From the NCBI RefSeq assembly GCF_003965815.1, contig NZ_RXOE01000006.1, positions 248,001 through 312,000 on the forward strand: 64,000 bases of DNA, in the 5' to 3' direction. This stretch comes from Variovorax gossypii. Lineage in GTDB: Bacteria > Pseudomonadota > Gammaproteobacteria > Burkholderiales > Burkholderiaceae_C. A model generated the notes under the pieces. It saw nothing but the letters and a program-made list of their open reading frames with translations, ran no database searches and was not told the origin of the DNA. Below are positions 38,754 to 46,472 of the stretch, in pieces. The translations under genes were made by a program, and so were the position numbers. Every line of letters starts with the position of its first letter. Positions within the stretch are counted from its first letter, which is position 1.

Positions 38754-41700
38754 TCAGTGCCCCGGCGTTGCGCGCACGCGCGCCACCTCGGCGGGCAGGT
38801 CGGTCCACGCCGGCTCCTGCGGCGCGAAGCGCGCGCGCATGTAGCCGGCGAGTTCGGCGATCTGCCTGTCGTCGAGCACCTCGCGGAAGCCGGGCATGAA
38901 GCCGATGTCGCGGCTCGCGGGTTCGCGCACGCCGTCGAGGATGGTGCGCAGCAGGTTGTCGGGTCGCGCGCTGGTGAGATTGCTGTTGAGCGCGAGCGGC
39001 GTGTTCACGCCGAGCAGCGTGGGGCCGTTGCCGTCGTGATGGCACGAAGCGCATGCGCTGTCGAACATGCGCTGTGCGGGGCCGAGCAACTGCCCCTGCG
39101 TGCGCGCGGCGTTGTCGACCACCTGCTGCGCAACGACTGCTGGCTGCGTGGCAGGTGCGGGATTGAACGAGCCGAGATAAGTGGCCATCGCGCGGATGTC
39201 TTCATCGGGCACCTGCGCGAGTTCGCGCACCACCTCGGCCATCGGCCCTCCGGCGATGCCGTGGCGTTGCGTGTGGCCGTTGCGCAGATAGCGGTAGAGC
39301 TCGTCGGCGTCCCATGGCACCGCCGACTTCGACGACAGCTGCGTGAGCGCCGGAGCTTCCCAGCCGTCGACCATCGCGCCCGAGAGGAAGGCACTGCCGC
39401 CCTGCTCCGCACCCAGCGCGTTGCGCGGCGTGTGGCAGGCACCGCAGTGGCCCAGTCCGTTGACGAGGTACGCGCCGCGATTCCACTCCGCGCTCTGCGT
39501 GGCCACGGGCTGCATCGGCGCCGGATCGTGGAAGAGCGCATTCCATCCGGCCATCAGCGGCCGGATGCTGAACGGGAACTTGAGCTCGGACTTCGGCGTC
39601 TCCGCGCGCACGGCAGGCAGCGACATGAAGTACGCGTACAGCGCCTGCAGGTCGTCGTCGCTGGTCTTCGCGAAGGCGGTGTAGGGGAATGCGGGATACA
39701 GGTAGTGGCCATCGCGCGAGACGCCCTCGCGCATCGCGCGCTGGAAGGCGCTGAAGGACCAGCGGCCGAGGCCCGTCTCCGGGTCGGGCGTGAGATTGGT
39801 GGTGTAGAGCGTGCCGAAGGGCGTGTCCATCGCACGGCCTCCCGCATTGGCTGTACCGCCGGCGGCCGTATGGCACACGGCGCAGTCGCCGACCGCGGCG
39901 AGCACCCGGCCGCGCTCGATGGTGGCCTGGCTGTAGACCGGCGCGGTGAGCGACACGGGCGCGATGGCGGAACGCCAGCCGAGCAGGCCTGCGATGACGC
40001 CGATGCCTCCGACGACCAGCGCTGCACCGGTAGCCCAGAGGCCCTTTCGGCGCGGCCACACGGCATCGACGCCTTCAGCCGCACGAGGAGCCTGAGGCTG
40101 GGGCGCTGCTGCATCACCGTTCGCGTGTCGCGCGCCCTCGCCCGGGGGCGGAGGAAGCGAACCGCGGTTCAGCTCCGCCAGCACCGTCTCCGGCGTGAAA
40201 GGCGGCGAGCGGAACCGCACGCCGGTCGCATCGAAGATCGCATTCGCGATCGCCGCAGTGCCCGGCACCGACGACGACTCGCCCGCGCCCAGCGAAGGCT
40301 CGCCGGGGCGCGGCATGTGCATCACCTCGATCACCGGCACTTCGCGGAAGTTGATGATCGGGTAGCTGCCCCACTCGCGGCTCGCGACCACGCCGGAAGG
40401 CAGCACGCCCGGCAGCCGAGCGCCGGTCGCCGTGCCTTCCTGTTGCTGCTGTTGTTGAGGCGCGAACTGCACCCGCTCCTTCAGCGCCCGGCTCGTGGTC
40501 TGGATCACGTTGCCGTGCACCTGATGCTCGACGCCCGCCGGGTTGATCATCAAGCCCGCGTCATGCCCCACCACCACGCGGCGCACGTGCACCTCGCCGG
40601 TCCTGCGATTGACCTCCACGTCGGCCACCCACGCGGCCCATGCCGCGCCGAAGCCCGGCCACTTGCTGTGGATGTAGCGCGCATAGGCGAAGCCCTGGCC
40701 GAAGAGGATGTCGCCGCCTTCGCCGAGCCCGCCGTCGGCGTTCTCCTGCGGCCCCGTGCGCATGCGCCAGCCGGCCTTCTGCGCGGTGGCCTGCACGAGT
40801 TCGACGGCGCGCGGGTCCTGCAGGTGCCGCAGCCTGAACTGCACCGGATCGACGCCCGCGGCCGTGGCCAGCTCGTCGATGTACGACTCGTGCGCGAACG
40901 AGCTCGGCAGCGCCGACACGCCGCGCAGCCACGAGGCGCGCACGATCGGCGCCATGTCGTTGACCTTCACGCGCAGGTTGTCGTAGCTGTAGGGCGGACG
41001 CGCGGTGCGGTCGCCCATCTCGAAGGCCTGCGCCACCGGCTCGATGGTGCGCGTGAGCAGCAGCGCGAGCGTGGGCGCGCCGTTCGACGGGTACGAGGTC
41101 TCGAAGTCGTAGGCGGCGACGCTGCCGTCGGCCATGAGGCCGCCGTCGATCTCCATGAGCTGCGCGGCGCCCTTGGGCTCCCACGCGTGTTCCTGCTCAC
41201 GCGTGAGCTGCACGCGCACCGGTGCGCCCACCGCGCGTGCGAGCAGCGCCGCATCGGCGGCCACGTCGTCGGCGCCGTTGCGGCCATAGCAGCCCGCGGC
41301 CTCCATGCGGACCACGTCGACCTGCACGTCCTCCACGCCCATGAGCTTCGCGAGATCGGCGCGCAGCACGTGCGGGTTCTGCGAGCCGGCCCAGCAACGC
41401 AGCTGCATGCCGCTGCCGTCCGCCGGCCGCCATTCGGCCAGCGCGCACGAGGGCCCGATGGACGCATGCATCTGGTACGGCCACACGTAGGTGCGGTGCA
41501 TGGGCTGCGCGGCCGATGCGATGGCTCCGTCGACATCGCCTTCGTCGACCAGCAGCCGCTGCGTCGAGGGGTTGTCGCGCAGGGCCTGGGCGAGGTCGCC
41601 CAGGTCGGGCATGCCGGGCCACGGCTTCCACTTCACGCGCAGCTCGCGCAGGGCCTGCTCGGCGTGTTCCTCGCGTTCGGCCACGATGCCGACGAAGTCG

Positions 41701-42500
41701 CGGATGACCACCACGGCGCGAATGCCGGGGATGTGCGCGATCGACGACTCGTCGACCGACTCCAGCGTGTTGCCGATGAAATCGCCGTGGTCCGCGCCCG
41801 CATACGGCGGACGCACCACCCGGCCGTGCAGCATGCCGGGCACGCGCATGTCGTGCACGAACACGAGTTCGCCCGCCAGCTTGGCCGGGATGTCGACGCG
41901 CGCCTGCCGCGTGCCGACCACGCGATAGTCGGCCGGGTCCTTGGGCTTGGCCTGCGGGTCGAGGCGCAGCACGGTGCGCTGCCCGGCGACCAGCTCGGCA
42001 TATGCGATGTGGCGGTCCGGCGCCTCGGCGACGCGCACCACGCCGTTGCGCATCTGCAGCGCATCCGCGGCCACGCCGAGCCGTTCGGCCGCGCGCGCCA
42101 ACAGCCAGGCACGCGCTTGCGCCGCCGCAAGCCGCAACGGCTGTGCATGGATCTGGATCGACGCGCTGGCGATGGTCGCGCCCTGGTTGGGCGCGCGCGC
42201 CGTGTCGCCGAGCATCACGCGCACGCAGGGCATGCCGAGATCGAGCTCCTCGGCCACGATCTGCCCCAGCGCGGTCTGTATGCCGGTGCCGAGGTCGACG
42301 TGGCCGTTGAGCGCCGAGGCACTGCCGTCGTCCCAAACGGCGAGAAGGACTTCGTCGCCCTCGACCGGGTTGCCGGCCACGAACGCGGGCTGGCCCTTGG
42401 CGGGCGCCGGGGCCGGCGGCGTCTCGCGCACCACCAGCAACACGCCCTCGGCCGACAGGAACTCGGCGCGCGTGCGGGGAAGATCGGCGCGGCGCGTCAT
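38754..42500 (-). CDS. nicB: NicB-like nicotinate dehydrogenase large subunit: molybdenum hydroxylase fused to three cytochrome c domains
   Basis: 1,248 residues. The first about 800 form a xanthine-dehydrogenase-type molybdopterin subunit (GHVDLGTGIQTALGQIVAEE; the catalytic glutamate in SLGAGESSS at about residue 745). One membrane helix follows (about 820-843, GAALVVGGIGVIAGLLGW), then three c-type cytochrome domains with CAVCH (about 872), CGACH (about 1018) and CASCH (about 1150). This layout matches NicB of Pseudomonas putida, which with NicA hydroxylates nicotinate to 6-hydroxynicotinate and passes electrons to the respiratory chain. It overlaps nicA by four bases. A QQQQQQ tract lies near residue 680. 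Isoquinoline oxidoreductases share the Mo domain, but the locus favours nicotinate. Confidence 0.85.
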   Translation of the reverse strand: MTRRADLPRTRAEFLSAEGVLLVVRETPPAPAPAKGQPAFVAGNPVEGDEVLLAVWDDGSASALNGHVDLGTGIQTALGQIVAEELDLGMPCVRVMLGDTARAPNQGATIASASIQIHAQPLRLAAAQARAWLLARAAERLGVAADALQMRNGVVRVAEAPDRHIAYAELVAGQRTVLRLDPQAKPKDPADYRVVGTRQARVDIPAKLAGELVFVHDMRVPGMLHGRVVRPPYAGADHGDFIGNTLESVDESSIAHIPGIRAVVVIRDFVGIVAEREEHAEQALRELRVKWKPWPGMPDLGDLAQALRDNPSTQRLLVDEGDVDGAIASAAQPMHRTYVWPYQMHASIGPSCALAEWRPADGSGMQLRCWAGSQNPHVLRADLAKLMGVEDVQVDVVRMEAAGCYGRNGADDVAADAALLARAVGAPVRVQLTREQEHAWEPKGAAQLMEIDGGLMADGSVAAYDFETSYPSNGAPTLALLLTRTIEPVAQAFEMGDRTARPPYSYDNLRVKVNDMAPIVRASWLRGVSALPSSFAHESYIDELATAAGVDPVQFRLRHLQDPRAVELVQATAQKAGWRMRTGPQENADGGLGEGGDILFGQGFAYARYIHSKWPGFGAAWAAWVADVEVNRRTGEVHVRRVVVGHDAGLMINPAGVEHQVHGNVIQTTSRALKERVQFAPQQQQQQEGTATGARLPGVLPSGVVASREWGSYPIINFREVPVIEVMHMPRPGEPSLGAGESSSVPGTAAIANAIFDATGVRFRSPPFTPETVLAELNRGSLPPPPGEGARHANGDAAAPQPQAPRAAEGVDAVWPRRKGLWATGAALVVGGIGVIAGLLGWRSAIAPVSLTAPVYSQATIERGRVLAAVGDCAVCHTAAGGTANAGGRAMDTPFGTLYTTNLTPDPETGLGRWSFSAFQRAMREGVSRDGHYLYPAFPYTAFAKTSDDDLQALYAYFMSLPAVRAETPKSELKFPFSIRPLMAGWNALFHDPAPMQPVATQSAEWNRGAYLVNGLGHCGACHTPRNALGAEQGGSAFLSGAMVDGWEAPALTQLSSKSAVPWDADELYRYLRNGHTQRHGIAGGPMAEVVRELAQVPDEDIRAMATYLGSFNPAPATQPAVVAQQVVDNAARTQGQLLGPAQRMFDSACASCHHDGNGPTLLGVNTPLALNSNLTSARPDNLLRTILDGVREPASRDIGFMPGFREVLDDRQIAELAGYMRARFAPQEPAWTDLPAEVARVRATPGH

Positions 42501-42997
42501 GCGGCCTGACGCGCGCGCATGCGCACCGCCGCGCGCTGCACCGCGTCCAGGATCTCGATGTGCGTGCCGCAGCGGCACAGGTTGCCCGAGAGCTCGCTAC
42601 GGATGCGCGCCTCGCTCGCCAGCGGGTCGCGCGCGAGCAGGGCCGCCGCCTGCATCACCATGCCGTTGAGGCAGTAGCCGCACTGCGCGGCCTGTGCTTC
42701 CTCGAAGGCGGCCTGCACCGGATGCCACTCCCCGCGCGAGCCCAGCCCTTCGAGCGTGGTGATGGCCCGCCCCGCCACGCCGCGCGCGGGAATCACGCAC
42801 GAACGCGCGGCCACGCCGTCGACATGCACGGTGCAGGCGCCGCACTGGCCCAGCCCGCAGCCGTACTTGGGGCCGTTCAACCCCAGGTCATTGCGCAGCA
42901 GGTGCAGCAGCGTCGCCTCGCGCGGCACGCCCTCGATCGACTTCGCCTGGCCGTTGACCAGCAGGTGCAGCGGCTCAGCGCCGCAACTGGCCGTCAC
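42497..42997 (-). CDS. nicA: NicA-like 2Fe-2S subunit of nicotinate dehydrogenase
   Basis: 166 residues, the small iron-sulfur subunit of a molybdenum hydroxylase. A plant-type 2Fe-2S domain is set by Cys47, 52, 55 and 67 (CGLGQCGAC...C) and a second cluster by Cys106, 109, 141 and 143 (CGYC...CRC). It relays electrons from the molybdenum centre to the haems of NicB. The GTG start at 42997 has GGAG 9 bases upstream and lies inside the end of the binding-protein gene (23-bp overlap). No FAD subunit is encoded nearby, consistent with the NicAB type, where cytochrome c replaces the flavin. Confidence 0.88.
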   Translation of the reverse strand: MTASCGAEPLHLLVNGQAKSIEGVPREATLLHLLRNDLGLNGPKYGCGLGQCGACTVHVDGVAARSCVIPARGVAGRAITTLEGLGSRGEWHPVQAAFEEAQAAQCGYCLNGMVMQAAALLARDPLASEARIRSELSGNLCRCGTHIEILDAVQRAAVRMRARQAA

Positions 42998-44144
42998 GGG
43001 TGTACATCTCCAGGTCGACGAAGTTCGAGCCGTTGTGGTTCTTCGCGCTGTACTCGATGGGGAAGTCGCCGAAGCGCGTGCTGCCGATGCTCTCGAGCCC
43101 CGCGATGAAGCTGTCGCGCGTGAGTGTCTTGCCCGCCCGGCGCAGGCCTTCCACCATCACGCGCGCGACGATGTAGCCTTCGAGCGCGGTGTAGCTGTCG
43201 ATCTTCTCGCCGAACTCGGCGCGGTCGCGCTGGTAGTCGGCCACGATGGGCACGCGCTGCGCCTGCGGCGGCGGCACGATGCTGGCCGTGACCAGCCCCG
43301 CGAGCTTGCCGTCGAGCCGCTTGGCCGAGCCCGCGGCATCGGTGATGCCGACCGACAGCGTGTACAGCGGCGAGCCCACGGCGCTGGCGCGGTAGTCGCG
43401 CATGAACACTTCCACCATGCGCCCGGCCATGATCATCACGACCGCGCCCGGCTTGGCCTCCGCGAGGCCGGAGACGACCTGCTTGGCGTCCTCGGCCGCG
43501 ATGGCCAGCGGGAAGGTCTTGAGCACCTTCACCTTGTAGTCGGCCGCGAGCTCCTCGCAGGTGGCGAGGTTCGACTTGCCGAAGGCGCTGTCCTGGTAGA
43601 CCACCGCGATCGACTGGATGCCGATGGTCGAGAGGTGGCTGATGATCTTGCGCAGTTCCAGGTCGTAGCCCGCGCGCACGTGGAACAGGTAGCGGTTGAC
43701 CTTGGTGCGGAACGAGGTGGTGCCCACCAGCGGCGCGAACATCGGCACGCCGGCCTTCTCGGCGAGCGGCATCGCGGCCGCGAGATTGCCGGTGGCCACG
43801 TAGCCGGCGAGCGCGAAGACCTTGTCCTCGTCGATCAGCTTCGCGGTGTTGACGGCCGTCTTCGCGGGGTCGTAGGCGTCGTCGTAGGTGACCAGCTCGA
43901 TCTTGCGGCCGTTCACGCCGCCCGACTTGTTGACGCGGTCGAAGTAGAGCTTGATGCCAGCGCGGTAGTCGATGCCGAAGTCTTTCGCCGGCCCGCTGAA
44001 CACGGCCGACTGACCGATGCGGATGGTGGTGTCGCTCACACCGTTCGTGCCGTTGTCCGCGCGTGCCGACCGCAGCAGGCCGGGGCCGAGGGCCAGGGCG
44101 GCACCGCCCGCCACCATGGCACGCCTAGAGATCGAGGGCTTCAT
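42975..44144 (-). CDS. branched-chain-amino-acid-type ABC transporter substrate-binding protein (first of two)
   Basis: 389 residues, periplasmic-binding-protein type I (LivJ/Peripla_BP_6). The N-terminus has a twin-arginine-like signal (SRRAMVAGGAALALGPGLLRSARA), then the mature domain (TTIRIGQSAVFSGPAKDFG, GGVNGRKIELVTYDD, SHLSTIGIQSIAVVYQD). It shows only moderate resemblance to the other binding protein of this locus. Given its place between nicA and the nicotinamidase, the ligand may be nicotinate, nicotinamide or a related ring acid; family homology alone gives no ligand. Confidence 0.88.
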   Translation of the reverse strand: MKPSISRRAMVAGGAALALGPGLLRSARADNGTNGVSDTTIRIGQSAVFSGPAKDFGIDYRAGIKLYFDRVNKSGGVNGRKIELVTYDDAYDPAKTAVNTAKLIDEDKVFALAGYVATGNLAAAMPLAEKAGVPMFAPLVGTTSFRTKVNRYLFHVRAGYDLELRKIISHLSTIGIQSIAVVYQDSAFGKSNLATCEELAADYKVKVLKTFPLAIAAEDAKQVVSGLAEAKPGAVVMIMAGRMVEVFMRDYRASAVGSPLYTLSVGITDAAGSAKRLDGKLAGLVTASIVPPPQAQRVPIVADYQRDRAEFGEKIDSYTALEGYIVARVMVEGLRRAGKTLTRDSFIAGLESIGSTRFGDFPIEYSAKNHNGSNFVDLEMYTRDGQLRR

Positions 44145-44197
44145 GCGTCGTGGGTCTCGTGTTCTTGTTGCTCTTTCCGACTCTTGCGGCAATGCGC

Positions 44198-44923
44198 TCA
44201 GGCGGTCTGGATGTCGGCCGACTGGATGCGCTTGACGCCCTTGGCCGTCATCTGCTTCCACGCAGCGGCCAGCGAACCGTTGAGGTCGATGCCGCGCGTG
44301 GCGTCCTCGATCACGTAGGCCTCGAAGCCGGCCTTGCGCGCGTCCATCGCGGTCCAGGCCACGCAGAAGTCGGTGGCCAGGCCGGTGACGAACACGGACT
44401 TGATGCCGCGCGCCTTGAGGTAGCCGGCAAGGCCCGTGGCCGTCTTGTGGTCGGCCTCCTCGAAGGCCGAGTAGCTGTCCATCTCCTTGTGGAAGCCCTT
44501 GCGGATGATGAGCTGCGCGGTAGGCACCTTCAGGTCCTTGCCGAGCGCCGCGTCGTCGGTGCCCTGCACGCAGTGGTCTGGCCACAGCACCTGCGTGCCG
44601 TAGCTGAGCTTGGTGGTCTCGAAGGGCTTCTTGCCGCTGTAGGTGCTGGCGAAAGACGCATGGCCCGCCGTGTGCCAGTCCTGCGTGACGACGATGTTCT
44701 CGAACGCTGGAGCCAGCGCGTTGATCACCGGGATGACCTCGTTACCGCCCTTCACCGCGAGCGTGCCGCCGTCGAGAAAACAGTTCTGCACGTCGACCAC
44801 GATCAGCGCCGCCTTGGCGCCGGGCTTGATCTTGCCGGCCGCAAAGGCGTTGAAAGCGACACTGCCGAGGCCACCGGTCAGCCCGAGGGCTGCGGCGGAT
44901 TTCACGAGGGTTCTGCGATGCAT
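44198..44923 (-). CDS. putatively exported nicotinamidase (PncA-like isochorismatase-fold amidase)
   Basis: 241 residues. The mature part is a PncA-type nicotinamidase with catalytic triad Asp44 (IVVDVQNCF), Lys142 (IIRKG) and Cys187 (GLATDFCV), and metal ligands Asp82, His84, His88 (QDWHTAGHASF). It would hydrolyse nicotinamide to nicotinate and ammonia. Unusually, it begins with a Tat-like leader (HRRTLVKSAAALGLTGG, ending AFAAG near residue 30), so it probably acts in the periplasm and feeds nicotinate to the importer encoded next to it. ATG 44923 is chosen because it supplies this leader; cytoplasmic PncA proteins lack it. Confidence 0.9.
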   Translation of the reverse strand: MHRRTLVKSAAALGLTGGLGSVAFNAFAAGKIKPGAKAALIVVDVQNCFLDGGTLAVKGGNEVIPVINALAPAFENIVVTQDWHTAGHASFASTYSGKKPFETTKLSYGTQVLWPDHCVQGTDDAALGKDLKVPTAQLIIRKGFHKEMDSYSAFEEADHKTATGLAGYLKARGIKSVFVTGLATDFCVAWTAMDARKAGFEAYVIEDATRGIDLNGSLAAAWKQMTAKGVKRIQSADIQTA

Positions 44924-44952
44924 GGCGTGGACTCCGGGGGTTGAAGAAAAAC

Positions 44953-45687
44953 TCAGACGCTCAGGTAGGCGCGGCGGACTTCGTCGTTGGCCGCGAGCTC
45001 GGCCATCGTGGCGTGATAGCGGATCTGGCCCTTCTCGAGCACATAGGCGCGGTCGGACACCAGCTCGGCGAAGTGCATGTTCTGCTCCGACAGCAGGATG
45101 CTCACGCCCTGCGCCTTGAGCTCCAGGATCATGTTGGCCATCTGCTCGACGATCACCGGCGCCACGCCTTCGGAAGGCTCGTCGAGCAGCACAAGATACG
45201 GATTGCCCATGAGCGTGCGCGCCACCGTGAGCATCTGCTGCTCGCCGCCGCTCATGCGCCCGCCGGGACGGTTCGGCATCTCGCCGAGGTTGGGGAAGAG
45301 CTTGAACAGGCGTTCGGGCGTCCACAGCGGCGCGTCGCTGCCGTCGGCCCAGCGGCGCGCGGCCTGCTTGCCGACCTCGAGGTTCTCCATCACCGTGAGG
45401 TCGGTGAACACGCGGCGGTCTTCAGGCACGAAGCCCAGGCCCAGGCGCGCCGCATGGTGCGGCTCGCTCTTCGAGATGTCGTGGCCCAGGAAGCGCACCG
45501 CGCCGCGGCGCTTGGCCAGCATGCCGATCAGCGCCTTCAGCGTGGTCGACTTGCCCGCGCCGTTGCGGCCCATGAGCGCGACCACTTCACCGCGACGCAC
45601 TTCGAGGTCCACGTCGTAGAGGATCTGCGCAGCGCCGTACCAGGCGCACAGGGCCTTGGCCTGAAGCAGGGGTTCATGCGTGCTCAT
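44953..45687 (-). CDS. LivF-type ABC transporter ATP-binding protein
   Basis: 244 residues, LivF-like ATPase: Walker A GRNGAGKST, signature MSGGEQQ, Walker B YLVLLDEPSEG and switch histidine in LSEQNMH. Pairs with the LivG-type ATPase encoded upstream; the ATG overlaps its stop (ATGA). Predicted to power import of the nicotinate-locus substrate. Confidence 0.93.
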   Translation of the reverse strand: MSTHEPLLQAKALCAWYGAAQILYDVDLEVRRGEVVALMGRNGAGKSTTLKALIGMLAKRRGAVRFLGHDISKSEPHHAARLGLGFVPEDRRVFTDLTVMENLEVGKQAARRWADGSDAPLWTPERLFKLFPNLGEMPNRPGGRMSGGEQQMLTVARTLMGNPYLVLLDEPSEGVAPVIVEQMANMILELKAQGVSILLSEQNMHFAELVSDRAYVLEKGQIRYHATMAELAANDEVRRAYLSV

Positions 45688-46472
45688 GCGGCTTCTCCTA
45701 CGGCTGCGGCCTTCTTCTCGAATGTCTTGCCCGTGCCGAAGTACACCTCCTGCACCTTCGGATGGTCGCGGATCTCCAGCGGCTTGCCCTGCGCGATGAG
45801 GCGCCCGCGCGCCAGCACGATCATGCGGTCGGCGTACGCGAACACCACGTCCATGCTGTGCTCGGTGAAGAGCACGGCCATGCCGCGCTGGATGACGAGT
45901 TCCTTGGTCAGCGCCATGAGCGAGTTGCGCTCCTTGGGCGCCATGCCGGCGGTGGGCTCGTCCATCAGCAGCAGCTTGGGCGAGTTGGCCATCGCGATGG
46001 CGAGTTCGACGCGCTTCACGTCGCCGTAGGCCAGCACGCTGCAGGGCCGGTCGGCCTGCGACTTCATGCCGACCTGGTCGAGCAGGGCCAGCGCCTCGTC
46101 GCGCTTGTGGTCGGCGGCGCGGCGCCATGTGGAAAACAGCTTGCGGTCGTGCGAGAGCAGCGCCATCTGCACGTTCTCGACCACGGTGAGCGAAGCGAAG
46201 GTCTCGGCGATCTGGAAGGTGCGGCCCACGCCCATGCGCCAGATCTCGCGCGGCTTGCGGCCCACGAGTTCCTGGCCGTCGAGCGTGATGGAGCCCTGGT
46301 CGGCCTTGAGCTGGCCGTTGACCATGTTGAAGGTGGTGGACTTGCCGGCGCCGTTGGGCCCGATGAGCGCGAGCAGTTCGCCGGGCGGCAGCTCGAAGCT
46401 GATGCCGTCCACGGCCTTCACGCCGCCGAAGGACTTGCCGAGGTTCTCGACCTTGAGGAGCGTTCCGGTCAT
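45684..46472 (-). CDS. LivG-type ABC transporter ATP-binding protein
   Basis: 262 residues, LivG-like ATPase: Walker A GPNGAGKST, FQIAETFASLTVVENV after the Q-loop, a modified signature LAYGDVKRVELA in place of the more common LSYGEQRRLEIA, Walker B LLLMDEPTAGM and FTEHSMD switch. The extended C-terminus (EVYFGTGKTFEKK) is typical of LivG. Overlaps both neighbours by ATGA junctions. Confidence 0.93.
   Translation of the reverse strand: MTGTLLKVENLGKSFGGVKAVDGISFELPPGELLALIGPNGAGKSTTFNMVNGQLKADQGSITLDGQELVGRKPREIWRMGVGRTFQIAETFASLTVVENVQMALLSHDRKLFSTWRRAADHKRDEALALLDQVGMKSQADRPCSVLAYGDVKRVELAIAMANSPKLLLMDEPTAGMAPKERNSLMALTKELVIQRGMAVLFTEHSMDVVFAYADRMIVLARGRLIAQGKPLEIRDHPKVQEVYFGTGKTFEKKAAAVGEAA

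Noticed and set aside
38754..42997. Xanthine dehydrogenase or aldehyde oxidoreductase assignment
   Set aside because: No FAD subunit or XdhC gene is present, and the fused cytochrome c domains fit NicB or isoquinoline-type enzymes better.
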